Numbered from the stretch's first letter, positions 23,124 to 35,430 are shown. The stretch: DNA of 47,817 nucleotides from Phialocephala subalpina (GCA_900073065.1 FJOG01000001.1:530400-578216), one strand, 5' to 3'. Numbers and translations are program-made. Notes: generated by a model from the letters alone, not told the origin.

Positions 23124-24583
23124 ATGGGTACCGCTACCTCGGTGCTGGCATGCTCGAATCGATACCCATGGCTCGGAGAAGTCAATTGTACACAAGGCTC
23201 GGTAGCCTTTGGAGAGTTCGGGTCAAATCCCTCCATTACTGGTATCGGGGTATGTCTTTTCGTCTAAAGTTTGTCAGTTCGATGCAATGTTAGATGGTGT
23301 TAAAGTGCTGATCAAGTTCTCGTATTCGCAGACCGACATTTCTTTCGTCCTGACAGCTGGACTCTCCCTCTTCGCATGCGGCCTCGTCCAACTCTTCTGC
23401 GATCGTTTACGGCATCATTCATATCGAAAACTCCTCGAGCCTTTGGTAGTAAGCTTCGGTGATCAGCAGATTCTGCGTGGACTATCATTATCAATCACGA
23501 CTGTCTTTTCATCGTCTGCCTGCACCATAGACGCATACCGCTACAATGTGCTCTCCTATCTCTTGATGATGACAATTGTCTCACACATGTCTTCTGTTCT
23601 GGTGTTACGAAGCTACGTCAATGGCCAGATCCTGCTTTCATGCGTTCGTTTCTTCCTGGTTCTCGCTCAGATGCTATTTGTTGGGTTCATATTCAGTACT
23701 CGAGTCACCGATACCTTTCCAACCGGTATCCCAAGCGTTGATACGGCACACAATACCACGCTCGTGCTCCCAGCGGTGTGCTTTGAGCACGGAGGTTCGA
23801 AACCATACTCTGGCCTCGAGGACTTACCGAATTCGCACACCAAGGACTCGGCAGCCTTGACGATGTATGTCATATTGTTCGTATTCTACGGGATCAATCT
23901 CATCATCACGGCCGCGCACGTTTTCACCTACTGCTTCACACCAAAACGAGCATGGCAGTTCTTACACAAAGAGGAGCAACGCGCAAAGATGTGGGGATGG
24001 TTTTGGTGGATGGGTATTTTCCGCGGTCTGATCCTGTTGAGTGCCTGGATCATCTGGGTTTGGTCTGTGGTCAAGATGTACGAACTCAAACATTGGATGA
24101 CGGGCAGTGGATGGATCTCCGGCGTCAACTTGCAGAATGATAATCAGTGGACATTTGGGCAGTTGTTGAGCATCTTGTTGTTGGCTGCTGCACCGATGAC
24201 CGTGTTGGATGCTTGGGCTGGTACGTTTTCCTCTCATGCCCCTTTCCCTTCCCCTTCCTCCTCAAACCCTTCCAACCTCAGATGCAGATTTCAAACTCGA
24301 AAGAAAGCAAGAAAAGAAGCGACGACAAGAAGGCTTGCTGAACGGACCACCGAACTCGTTACCATCGCCTACAACTCCAGCCACCGAATCTCAAGCAGCA
24401 CTACTGAATCCACAATCACCGTATGGCTCTAGGACATTTGGATCACGACCAATGTCTACTTATTCGACGTATTCAGCTATTCCACCTTCGTATGAAGAGA
24501 TGGAGATGCATCCGCCGTTTGGTGGGGTGCCTGCGCGTCAGGAGAGAAGGCCTGAGGCCGGGTCATGGAGGAGTAGCTATTGA
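23124..24583 (+). CDS. Orphan multi-pass membrane protein
   Basis: Function unknown. Model: exons 23124-23249, 23332-24220 and 24282-24583, 438 aa. The N-terminus (about 45 residues with paired cysteines, including NCTQG) looks extracellular. About six to seven hydrophobic segments follow, starting ISFVLTAGLSLFACGLVQLF, then YLLMMTIVSHMSSVLVL, FFLVLAQMLFVGFIF, MYVILFVFYGINLIITAA, a Trp-rich segment (MWGWFWWMGIFRGLILL) and LLSILLLAAAPMTVLDAW. A loop with Asn-x-Thr (HNTTLV) and cysteine precedes the fourth helix. The cytosolic tail is Lys/Glu- then Ser/Pro/Tyr-rich and includes PPSYEEMEM, a PPxY motif that could recruit a WW-domain ubiquitin ligase. The topology resembles fungal receptor-like proteins, but no family was recognised. 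Confidence 0.75.
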
Positions 24584-25754
24584 ACGGAGGTGGAGGAAGG
24601 CATATGATTTACGAAGTACGATGTTACGACATACTAACGTTCTCAATCTCCCGGCCTCTCCTGGACCTTTTCAGTCCACCTCTTCTAAATAAGGACGATA
24701 ATTAGTCGAGATCATGACGCTTTACTGCTTGTAGTATCACAGCCTAGCCAAGTCTCCTCGATTATCCTGTCAAGGTTGGGGGATTGAAAACGCTACGACA
24801 TATGAAAGCGAGGAACAAGTAAGGCGGGCCACTGCCGATTTCGAGGAAAGATGATGCTTTCCATTAAGAAACATGCTTACGAAATAAATGATGCGCCTTG
24901 TTGGCACTCCCGACTTCCGATTTTGCTTCTCTTTGACAACATGACATGGGTGGCGAGTCGGCCGAAGGAAGCGAGTACTACCTGTAGACACACTCGATTT
25001 ACCGCTACAGTTGGTTCAGTGACGAACGATTGCTAGAACCTCTTTGTACTCATTGTGGCGGATGAGTGCCATCCTGAAGGGATCTCTTGAATCTCTGGGA
25101 ATGCATGGGTGCTGACCGCTTCCGAATGCAGCATTCTGCCCAGAAATCGCGATCCCATTTCTGATCGCAGCCATAAGAGCAGATATTAAGCAGATTGCGC
25201 GATTCTGGGGTATGTGATAGAGGTGAATAGATGCTATCTCTGTATACACTTTGCAAATGAATTGGTTTAGTGGTTACTTATACTAAGTAGGTCAATTGAT
25301 TTGTATGCTCTGTGGTTTTGATGTTCCTACATGCCAAACCGAATCTGGATTCCCCGGCCAAGCTTTTCCCGATTAAGATTAACTTTATTCACGTGAGGTG
25401 ACTCCCCCACCATAAACTCGACAGTAGAGTATCTTTTCTTGAGGGTAGGCTGTAGCGAAAAAGTTGCCGATTTTGGCGAGGTGTAGAAATGCAACAACTC
25501 CACAAGTCTACCAACGAAAGTCAATAAAAGTCTCCGATTTTTGTAGGGAAAAGCTCATTAGCTTTTTCTAAAGCATTTTTGAAGAAGGTTTGAGTTTCAG
25601 TGTATGGAAAGCTGAGAAAAGGGCATTCCGTACATTAGATTTTGGTGTTCTCGCGTGGCCAAATCGGCAACCTTTTCGCTACCCGTAGACCTTTATTATT
25701 AAATGATACTCCATACTAGATTGACCTCAACAGCTCGTGCCGTTGCCAAATACT
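24584..25754. other. Intergenic, no gene seen
   Basis: About 1.17 kb. All open frames are short and without recognisable content. The part from 25300 to 25740 appears more AT-rich than its surroundings. No tRNA or transposon ends were recognised. Confidence 0.5.
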
Positions 25755-27732
25755 ATGAGTACACCTTCCGTTCTTCTCCCTGCTTGCGGGAACTGGATCC
25801 CTGGAGTGCCTCCTTGCGAGAGACAAGGGGAAAGAGCATGCGGAAATTGCCTGCTTCTTGTTGTAAGTAGAAAACCACTCTAGCTGTTGCGATGTTCAGC
25901 GAGCACTGATGATACCCAACAGTATTGCGGACCGGAATGCCAAAAGGCACATTGGCCACAGCACAAAAAAGTCTGCAAATCTCCGATGAGCAAAGAGAGT
26001 TGGCGTCCGGCATGGGATCTTGAAGGTCGCGAACCACCTTGGGCCGCAACGGCAGTCCGCAAGAACTTGCACAACCCGTTCGGAGAAAATAAATACCTGT
26101 GGGGAAATACTCCGGCACTAGATGTCTTGAATTTAGAGCAGAATGAGGGACTCGGACATCAAGAAGATCTTTCGCTGCTGTTTGCTGGTCAGTGTTTTGT
26201 CCCAACTGGGTGGTATATACTGATGCGGAACAGCATCAGGAGACTGGCGTCATGTTGTGAAGACAATTGCAAGTCTGCCAGACGGAATTACACACCAGAT
26301 CAGAATCACCATGAACGATCTAGACTTTCATGTTGTAGCACGAAACACGATTTTGCTCCTTCTGGCTCTCACTACAACAAGCACCTCTACTATTGAGCAA
26401 ACCGCAGAAGTATTGATTCATGTTTGGTACTCCTCTTCCATTCCTTCAAGTGTCATGTCTACTCTCCAGGATAGGGTCAAACCGCTTATCGCTGAGGTGT
26501 GCAAGAAGATCGCCAACAAATCCCCAGACTCAATCCTGGGCAAGACCTGGGACTTCCCAGCTGGACAAACTTTTCGACTCGTGCTGAAAAAGAAGGATTG
26601 GCTCCAGCTTTTGGGGTTCTTCGAGGTACCTGAGGGTTTAAGTTGGGAGGAAGCCGCGCGGATCCGCAAAGCCGTGACACTTGCTCCAGAGAGAGTGGAC
26701 TATCGGGACCGGTGGTACTTCAAGGAAACATTGCCTTTCATGCGCATTGCCAAGCAACGATTTCAGGAGGATGGGATGCTCCTTCCATTCGGGCATCCAC
26801 GTATCGGATTCAATACACCCAACCCGTGCGTCTTCCTACCCCCTGAATTGACTATCCTAATTCAATTATCCAGAACACTTTTCCGCAACTCGAAGACGTG
26901 GCCCATGGATGACAAGTCTGAGCCATCATGTGGTTGGCCAATCATGGATGTTCAACGTACATCCTCGCCTGCTCCACGAGACTGGTACGGTAAACTGTTT
27001 GTTCATCTTCATGAAGTGTTGAGAAGATTCCAGGGCAATCTGAAGAAAGTTCGCGTCAACTTTGTTCTCTACAATGTCAATGTGAAGGAACTACCCCAGC
27101 ATCTACATATGAATAAGTACTCGAGAATTGAGGTATGTTTCTGGTGTAGTCTCAGAAACCTTTGCGTCCTAATCTACCTAGACAGCTAATATTTGTGATG
27201 GTGGCTACCTGGGAATTCGGAATACCCTGGACATCCTGTCTCCTTTCCTCCAGTCACCACGAGAGAATCCACACGCTACTTTCATTACTACCTTCATTAA
27301 TGCAGTCAAGGAAGCGGTCAAGAGGGGCAACCCAATGGATGAAAACCCCAACATGGAATTTCTCCTTAAATATCTTGCACCTCCTCGCATCATGCCCTTC
27401 GCGGCGGAGCACGATGCAAACATGCTGCGAATATGGGATGCACGTGACTCGGCACTTGATGCGGACAAGTTCTTCGACAGGTAAGCGATAATGAGTAGGA
27501 ATGATGATGTTAAGGTTAACTTAGAATTAGGTACATGAAGTTCTGCAATTTTGAGCAACTCTCTGTTGATTTGGGCGTTGAAATGAAGGCGACTCACACA
27601 GTTATTGAGAAGTGGCCAACTCAATTGAAGCTCAAACCGGGAGAGCAGGGTGCTGAAGAAGAGTTTCGCTTGATGTTGGGATCTAATTTCTCTGGTGTCG
27701 AACGTTATGTCGAATGGAGAAGATCTGAGTAG
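25755..27732 (+). CDS. MYND zinc finger / DUF4470 protein
   Basis: Model: exons 25755-25862, 25923-26187, 26234-26825, 26874-27132, 27182-27480 and 27531-27732, 574 aa, all phases consistent. Residues 11-54 form a MYND-type finger (Cys11, Cys21, Cys29, Cys32, Cys38, Cys42, His50, Cys54; core VYCGPECQKAHW). The DUF4470 segment follows: LWGNTPALDVLNLEQNEG, DLSLLFAASGDWRHV and NDLDFHVVARN. The later motif SRIETANICDGGYLG is also typical of these fungal proteins and fixed the choice of acceptor at 27181 rather than 27185. MYND fingers mediate protein interaction; the biochemical role of DUF4470 proteins is unknown and they form large families in filamentous ascomycetes. The third intron is a multiple of three, so it could also be retained without breaking the frame. 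Confidence 0.88.
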
Positions 27733-28053
27733 GAACACTGTTTCAAGTCGTGATTGTACGCAGCACTAGATAGGAAGTTAGGGAGGGCTCAGCAGGTCGC
27801 TATCTCGTACTTCGAGCAACACTTGATTCTTCCAGAAATCCTTAAGTGGATTGTTTCCATGACTACAATCAATGGGACTGGGTTTAGCCTCTTCGCTGTA
27901 GACGACAACGAGAAGGAGCATACGATCACGATGGTTATAGTACCACGGACATGGAAAAATCTGATAGACAAGCTTCTCTAGATGTTATAGCGAACAATCA
28001 ACATGCCCAGCACGTCCTTCTATCAGCCAGTTACCCCACTACCCCGCAATCGC
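27733..28053. other. Convergent intergenic gap
   Basis: 320 bp between the stops of the MYND gene and the methyltransferase gene. An open stretch at 27766-27981 (including EILKWIVSMTT) cannot be joined to the MYND gene in phase and is left unassigned. Confidence 0.4.
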
Positions 28054-29126
28054 TCAGAATTCCTTTCCAGAATCATGACCCTTGTCATCCATTTCAGGAG
28101 TCCCAAGATCCAGAGCATTCCCACTTGCCTCTGGTCTCTTCGCCGTCGCCAAAATACAAACCTTCTCAATCGCAAACGGCTTCCCCCTCCCATACTTATT
28201 CTCCATATGCCTAACAACAGTCTCCCTCAACAACGGCTTACAAGCCTTCTTTTCTTCCTCAGTCCAATATCTATCCGTGACCCACTCGATGAAAGCATCA
28301 TATACCTCATAGAAGTCTTCTGCATCCTTGAGAGGGATCTGAATGCTCTTGGTCTGGACATCGACGTCGACGAATCCGCGACGATGAAGCATGGAGCGCA
28401 CGTAATGGGTGTTTTCCCATGGCCCTTGAGCCCAAGAGTTGGTGAGCTCGACGGACGTTTCGGGCCAGGCGGGGAGGCCAGGGAGGTGGGTGACGGCATC
28501 GCGGACATCGAGGGACCAGTTTTCTGTGTGCCAGACTGAGAGGGCGAAGGTTCCGCCGGGCTTGATGACTCGGTAGCACTCTGTAATGCCTCTGATTAGC
28601 TTTTCATCATTAAAGTGGCAATGATATCTGGGAAAGAGAAAGGCATACCTTGAAGAGCAGCTTGAGAATCTGGAATGATCATCAATCCCTGGGCACAAAC
28701 AACATGATCAAATGCCTGATCAGGCAGACCGTTCTTCTCCGCATTCATCTGCTGTGTATATGTGTTCTTCCATCCCATCTTCTGGATCCGCTTATCAAGA
28801 TACTCCAGCTGTCCAGTAGAGAAGTCTCCACAGGTAAGATCGACCTTATCTTCCAACCGTTGCTTCTGGAGCAGGACCTGCAGCTCATGGGTAGTAACGC
28901 CTGAGCCACAGCAGAGATCGAGCATGCGGAGGTTGCGGTTGGGAGGAAGGTGGAGCTTGTCAAAGTTGGCCATGCGGAGGAGAGGCATGGAGAAGGGTCC
29001 CGTGTGGACTTCGCCTTTGGCGTAGAGGGCTCCGACTTCTTCGCGGAGCCATAGGGGTCCTGCGAAACGGGTTTGGGAGGCTAGCTCCGGAATCGTTGCC
29101 GTCTGGGTTTCCGTTTGTGTTGCCAT
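28054..29126 (-). CDS. SAM-dependent class I methyltransferase
   Basis: Transfers a methyl group from S-adenosylmethionine to a small molecule. Model: exons 29126-28649 and 28589-28054, 337 aa. Motif I is LDLCCGSG (residues 69-76), with an acidic residue later in LTCGDFS. The DHVVCAQGLM segment is the motif IV region, and CYRVIKPGGTFALSVW across and after the intron is the family's motif VI region. The C-terminal domain is helical with many acidic residues. It resembles the fungal UbiE/MLMT-like group often found in secondary metabolism, but its neighbours give no pathway. No signal peptide or membrane helix was seen. The start at 29126 is the first ATG of the frame. Confidence 0.88.
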
Positions 29127-31201
29127 CTTGAAATTTAGTGATGAGAGTGGATTTGGAAAGCTGGTTCTGTGATATCTGGTGGAAATATGAAAGAAAAGAA
29201 GAATGCTGTGATTTGACTCTATGAACTTATTTCCGAGAAAATTCGTTGATAATGGGAATGTTGGCTCTTATATCAACAGCTGGAAGCATCTTTACTGGTT
29301 GAAACAAGCCGTGCGGTCGCAAAGTGACCACCTTTGATCAGACTCTCCATACAGTGCTGACATTACTTCTTGTCTCCGCCTTGAGGAGAACCAATGCCAA
29401 TCCCAGGTGCTCGAGATCCTCTGCCCGTAGTCACAACAAAAGCTGGAGAACACCCGTGCATGAGACTCAAGATGGGCTCTGAATGGTGACAATCAAGTCT
29501 CCAAATTTCCAAGTGAGTATATTCTATGGGTAAGATACGACATGAGACTTTCCGATGCGAAAGTCGATGATTGAAAAGCTTGACCAAATATTGGGCGGGA
29601 ATCAGAGAAACATCCCACAGAATTGAGTGGTCTAGAAGTTAGCTTAGAAAGCTTGATATTGATCACAGAGCTACATAAGCTCCTGCTGGCTTAATTAGGA
29701 AATCACCTCGGTTATCATTAAAGGGGGTAGTGAAGGGACAAAACGTCGCTTACGGATCCAAGCCTTGGCTTGCGTGATTGACGCGGGAGACCTTCCCTGG
29801 CTGGCATGGGAAGTTTGGGGATAGCTTCACAGCCCCATGATGAAAGACGAAGAGATTTGCTACAGTTACGCAGCTGAAGAAATGACATCGATTAATTGTG
29901 CTTTTGGTGAGTGTGTGAGCGTCCCGCCACAGCTGATACAGTTCCATGCGATGATTTCACTTGAGGAGAACTGGTTGCTTAAGGTATGCCAAGTGGAGCT
30001 GTCGAGACAAGGCATGCGAAAGATGATGCGGCTCTCAATGTCGAATGCTCCACAATACCAACCAAATTGCTGGCTCATTCAAGACTCGGAGCTTTCGAGG
30101 ATTCTCAACTTCCGATTCTGCTATGCCACACATTAATGGCTACTAGACTGAAGTTTCGATACTCGTTCCTCCGATGCTGTACTGCACGAGTATTCGTAGT
30201 CGTGATTTTCACCAAATGGGGTTTACTTCTAAGAGCAACAACGATTTTGCAAGAATGGTGATTGGTTGGACGCAATCGAAAATCGAAATCAAAGGTGGAG
30301 ATGAAAGTTTGTAGACGGTCAAGCATATCACCAGGACCATTCCTGTCCTCTCCTCTTCAATTTCAACGAAAGATTCCTGTGCACCTAGGCTCATGGTGCG
30401 GATACTAACGGTGAGTGAGCAGGCGCTCCATCTTTAATTGATCAGAAAACGCATTTCCACAGCGGATGTGGACATTGAAGCTCAGGTGTGGTGACGATCG
30501 AACTTTATGATTCGTGTCCTATCATGAAACCAAAAAGTGACATTTTGGCCTATCGAAAAATGCGCGATTAAGTCAAGAGTGAGACGCCTCGGACTCGCGA
30601 GTTGCGACGCGGAAATCCTAGCTTACTGCTCACGACACTTGCAATGTTTCAAGACCGGATTGACGGCATAAGCATCGCTCGATGCCATTATAACCGCACT
30701 TGAAACACGCGAATAACTTAGTGATGTTTGTTTGAAACGGAAATACTAGAAACGGTCTGGATGGCTTCACTGATATGAAGATTACAATCCCATTCCAGCG
30801 GCCAATCGGGGGCACAAGGAAAAGGGTCGACTGTTAATCACGCCAAAAACGAAGAGTAACGCAAAACAGAACAAACATTTAGCCTCCTCTGGAAGCCACT
30901 GGAGCGTGAATAACTGGACAGCTTCGACCACTTGGCAGAGCTAAGAAGGAGGACTGCCTCTAGCAACTGAGTTTCGGTAGGTACAATGCCATGGACGATC
31001 AGTATCTCAAGATACGGAGAACAATGTGCCAGAGGAGAGAGGACATGCACCATATATATTCGACAGAGGTACAACACTCTCGTAACACGAACACGAACGC
31101 TCTGACTATCGCAAATAAGACAAAGCTAACGACATCGAGGTTGATGAATCATTGAACCCCCACAACTAACAAGGGATCTCATCCCCATATCCGACGTGCG
31201 T
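29127..31201. other. 2-kb region without a recognisable gene
   Basis: The longest gene-poor stretch of ordinary base composition in the window. Open frames on both strands (for example about 100 codons at 29837-30136) show no known domain, no splice continuation and no convincing codon bias. It may hold a non-coding RNA, a decayed gene or long UTRs, but nothing can be supported. Confidence 0.5.
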
Positions 31202-32965
31202 TCAGAAAACATATCGGAAGTTAGCATTCTCCTTGTCCGTCAAATCGTCGAAAGCGTGGGCCAATTGTGCATCGACAACGCCTGCCACTCCGGAAGCTGC
31301 GAGTTCAGCTTGGATTCTATCTTTCTTCTTGTTCTGACTGATGAGATAGAAACGTAGGAAGGCGATGACGAAGACCAGGAGGGCATAGCAACCCATATGA
31401 GTCGAGAAAGCAATGAGATAGCGCGGTGAGTCCCAAGCTAGGAAGACTTGTGGGCCTAGGGTATGTCAGTCCCATTGACAAAGACCAGAGGAGAGGTGGG
31501 GTGTATGAACGTACCGATAGCATTGCCAGTGGCCCATGCAATGAAGTTGGCTGCGATAACCACCGTCTTCTTCGTTTGTCCAGCAATGTTACGAGAGATG
31601 AGAGTCATGCTGAGAGTCTGCGCGGCCCAGAACGAAAGCACAAGATAGTAAGAGAAGAGTAGACCGCCTTGCGTGGCCTTGCTGGTATTCTTAACTGTCA
31701 TAAGAACAATAGTGCCGACAAATGATCTGGTTAGGTTAGCAAAGCCCAAATCTAGCACGGCAGGACTTACGGAATAACATAGAGACCCATTACCAGCAAA
31801 TTCTGCTTCGTCCTCCTCACCAACCACATACTGGTCAGAAGGACGATAATAATGTATACGCCGAGGACCATAGCGAGTAGCTGCGTCTGCAATACGCTGA
31901 AGTGGAAGCCAGCAATGATGATATTCGCGAACGCACCAAGTCCACTGGTTGGCAAAGTCGTGCAGATGGCGATCAGCATGTAACAGTACATCTGTGGGTC
32001 CTTGAGAGCTTCGATGAGCTGTTCCTTCCGGAAAAGTCGATTCTGAACACCAGTCTGATTGCTTCGGACACGCTCAATCATCAACTTCTTGTCCTCCTCG
32101 GAGAAGCACTTGGCACGCATTGGACTGTCGGGCATATACCACAAGACGAAGAGGCCCCAGAGGACAGAGAAGGATCCATAGCCAACAAAGATGGCTTGCC
32201 AGCTCTTCAGAGGAGACGGAGGGCTCTTGATAAGAGTGAAGCAGTAGGCGAGAAGGCCTCCGACGATCTGTTGTCCTCCGTTCATCATGTACCAATACGA
32301 GACGGTGGCGGCTTGCTCTTCGCGCTTGTACCACATTGAGCTAAGGTAAATGAAAGCCGGTTGGCAGACAGCCTCAAAGATGCCGAGCAGAGTCCGAAGA
32401 ACGAGTAGGTGCTCGAATTTAGTGGCTTTAGCGTGGAGTGCGAGAATAGTTCCCCAGAGGATGATCGAAACTCCAAGATACTTCCCGATGGGTACGCGCT
32501 GAATGAGCCACTACAAGAAGTTAGCGCGATGTTTGTTGCAAGAGGAAGAAAAGGGTTGGCTACATTCGTGGGATATTCCACGACCAGGATTGCAATGTAA
32601 ATGCAGGTGGTCAACCATGAGAATTGCTGTCCGTGGAGATGGGTGTCGGTTCTAATGCCCATGATGCTGGAGAAGGATAAAGTGCCTTTATCCAAGGCTT
32701 GAAGAAAGTAGGTGAAGATCATGATGGCCAACACTCGTCTGTCGACAAGTTTCTTCAGACGTTTGTTCTCCTCGGGGCTGATATGGATGGCAACATCGCT
32801 GGCGTATTTTGCAACTTCCTTGTCGACTCGATCATAGTTCATATGATCCTTCTTCAAGTCATCATATTCCATATGCTGAGCAGCAGCAATCTCGACATCA
32901 TGGCTCTTCTTCTTTTCGTCTCCATGATGGACTTCTGGGCCGGGAGCGAGAGTTGGTTCTTCCAT
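31202..32965 (-). CDS. Dal5/Tna1-type MFS transporter (anion:cation symporter family)
   Basis: Predicted proton-coupled importer of an organic anion. Model: exons 32965-32564, 32510-31771, 31726-31515 and 31455-31202, 535 aa. The N-terminal cytosolic region is charged and His-rich, then LDRR-type sequence (KKLVDRRVLAIMIFTYFLQALDKG) opens helix 1, as in allantoate permease relatives. Later landmarks are VEYPTN, WGTILALHA, LRTLLGIFEA, SMWYKREEQA and WYMPDSPMRAKCFSEEDKK, which all belong to this family. The C-terminal helix ends LLVFVIAFLRFYLI before a charged tail. A TTATATA element lies 90 bp upstream of the start. It is divergent from a GH105 gene, so an acidic pectin disaccharide is a plausible cargo; nicotinate or allantoate types cannot be excluded from sequence. 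Confidence 0.9.
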
Positions 32966-33594
32966 GGCCGCAGAGCGTAAGAGGGATTACACTGAGGAGG
33001 TACAAGAGGCTAAGGAACTGCTGAGGACACAAAATATGCAGATGTTAGATCAGATTATATAGATCTGAGCGACGTTCATCCACGACAGTGGATTGCGGGG
33101 GTTGGGGAAGCAGGCATGCGACCTCCTCCACATTATTGATCGCCGTTCGGGGTAGTGGAGTACCCAATTGGTCCCGACCTGGAGGGGAGCCCTGCAATAC
33201 CAACTTCTGGGAATAGTGAGCTATTCGTGATAGCTGGCAGGCGTTGAGATAACGCGAGGTTGTCGAAGCGGTGCCCCAAAAGCAGATTTCGGAGAACAAT
33301 AGACATGCGGTCAGGTGGCCAAGCCTGCTACTGGATTATTAGTCGTTGCTGCGGAGGTGCATGTACCCCGGAGCTTGCATATGGGGACATAAATCCGCTA
33401 TGCCAAGAATGGGGTGGAGTGGTGGCTTCGGCTGGTCGGTGGAATGACAACCGGAATCATCCCACGAATCTGAAGCTTTCTTTTCAACAACACCAAGCTT
33501 TGCTAGATCTTAAGGAAATAACGAAATTGGATTTTCCAAAACAGGCAACAGCAGAAGCTATATCAAGAATACACGACACACGACACAGAAAACG
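32966..33594. promoter_or_regulatory. Shared divergent promoter, Dal5-type transporter and GH105
   Basis: 629 bp between divergent starts. A TATA-like sequence at 33055-33061 serves the minus-strand transporter. No binding site was assigned; co-induction of the two genes is inferred from arrangement. Confidence 0.45.
33055..33061 (-). promoter_or_regulatory. TATA-like element of the Dal5-type transporter
   Basis: Reads TATATAA on the minus strand, about 90 bp upstream of the start at 32965. Confidence 0.45.
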
Positions 33595-34790
33595 ATGCCA
33601 AAAGTCTTCAGCGGGATCTCTTCGCTAGATGTTCACAGCACGATCAAATTATTGATCAATCAGCTGATCAATATCAAAGATGAGACTGGGGAGTTCCTGT
33701 TGAAGCTGGACGATGGACGAGTGATTGATACCAAGGGTAAGGACATCTTGCATGCCAACTTCAAGATCTAGCCTCTCAATCTCGGTGTAAAAGATAGCTA
33801 ACCGGGAAAACAGGTTGGAGTGGCTGGGAATGGACCCATGGTATTGGGCTTTACGGACTATGGAACTATCACACCCTCACCGGCTCAACAGAAGCTCTTG
33901 GCATCATTGAAGCGTGGTTCGCAAGCCGTTTTGAGGAAGGAGGAACTACTAAGAATATTAACACCATGGCGGCCATGCTTACCTTGGCGTACCTGTACGA
34001 AAAGACAGGCAGTCAACCATGTGTGGCTTGGCTAGAGAGCTGGGCAGATTGGGCAATGTACGAACTTCCACGGACCAAGTACGGAGGCATGTCCCACCTC
34101 ACATACAACTCTCTTAACTCTCAGGAGTTGTGGGATGACACTCTCATGATGACTGTGCTCCCATTGGCCAAGATCGGCAAGCTTCTCAATCGTCCACATT
34201 ATGTCGAAGAAGCAAAGAGACAGTTCCTTCTCCATATCAAGTATCTGGTGGATACAAAGACCGGACTCTTCTACCATGGTTGGACATTCGATGGTAACCA
34301 TAACTTTGCTGCGGCGCTCTGGGCTCGGGGCAATAGTTGGCTCACGATCGCCATCCCAGAAATACTGGAATTGCTCGACCTGCCACCAAATGATGCCTTT
34401 CGCATACATTTGATTGACACGCTGGAAGCTCAATGTCGAGCACTTATCCTGTACCAAGAGCCGGGAGGTCTTTGGAGAACCCTCATTGATCATCCATCCC
34501 ACGATGGGTCATATGCTGAAACGTCGGCCACGGCAGGGTTTGCATTCGGCATGTTGAAAGCACTGCGTTTACGGTATATCAAAGGAGAGGAGTTCCGAGC
34601 TTCTGCTATTTCGGCTATAAAGGCTGTGCTGGCAAAGGTCAGCGCTGAAGGAGAATTGATGGAAGTGAGTTTCGGGACGGCTATGGGACATACCTTGCAG
34701 CATTACAAGGACATTGACCGCACCAGCATGCCGTATGGACAAGCCATGGCGATAATGGCTTTAGGGGAGTTTTTGAGGGTATTCATATGA
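33595..34790 (+). CDS. GH105 unsaturated rhamnogalacturonyl hydrolase
   Basis: Hydrates and cleaves the unsaturated galacturonyl residue left by rhamnogalacturonan lyases, releasing rhamnose. Model: exons 33595-33736 and 33814-34790, 372 aa, typical of the family. Landmarks: GWSGWEWTHGIGLYGLW, the double Asp of LWDDTLMM (family catalytic acid region), YHGWTFDGNHNFAAALWARGNSW split over the active cleft, and DGSYAETSATAGFAFG. The protein starts MPKVFSGI with no signal peptide, so it acts inside the cell, as known GH105 enzymes generally do. Divergence from a Dal5-type importer supports uptake followed by cytosolic hydrolysis. The start at 33595 is the only in-frame ATG before the family's first conserved helix. 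Confidence 0.9.
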
Positions 34791-35430
34791 GGTTGTTGGT
34801 GGGAGGGTGCCCAGCATGGTTGGCGTCATAGCATATCCTAGTATCCACATAATCAAAGTCAAAGTCAGTAATAGACGTTGCATCTTCAGAGGAGTAATTC
34901 ACTTCGAGATCAAGCAATTAGCCCCGGACTATGCACCTCATCGTAGGTAATGTTCCATCGGAGGTTAGGTTACTGAATCGATAATCGGAAAATAAAGATG
35001 TTCTAGGCGTCATCAAAGGAGAGGCAAAACGCGTTGAGAACGCGTCAAATCATCAAATGAGATTGTCTGTTCGCAAGTGGAGAGCTCTGTAGACCAAGCT
35101 CCTGACGTTCGCTGCGGTCCTAATAGCCAGGAATGCTCGGAGGATGACGGTGACAATCTGTGAAAGAAATGATTTGAATTCAACTTTGAATGTCCTGACG
35201 AAACTCGAGGGTTCGCGAGGCTGAGAGACATTCAGAAGGTCACGTGAATCGCGAACTATTTTCTAGGTGACAATTCGAGGTCACTTCTCCAACTCCATCT
35301 CAGACAACCTTCGACACTCAAAATTCCCACCAGCAGAACCTCGAGATCCACATCAATAGATCACCCAACTTGCAAACGGGCTAGCCTCAGACACAACAAG
35401 ACACGCACATCTCAAAACACCGTAGCGACA
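34791..35430. other. Intergenic and NEDD8 promoter
   Basis: 640 bp. The last 200 bp contain a perfect TCACGTGA palindrome. No gene seen in the rest. Confidence 0.5.
35240..35247. promoter_or_regulatory. TCACGTGA palindrome (bHLH/Cbf1-type site)
   Basis: An 8-bp perfect palindrome 184 bp upstream of the NEDD8 start. TCACGTGA is the preferred site of Cbf1-like bHLH factors in ascomycetes; use at this gene is inferred. Confidence 0.4.

Noticed and set aside
27754..27981. Open stretch possibly forming a last exon of the MYND/DUF4470 gene
   Set aside because: No splice pair joins it in phase and the upstream stop at 27730-27732 fits the usual end of the family.
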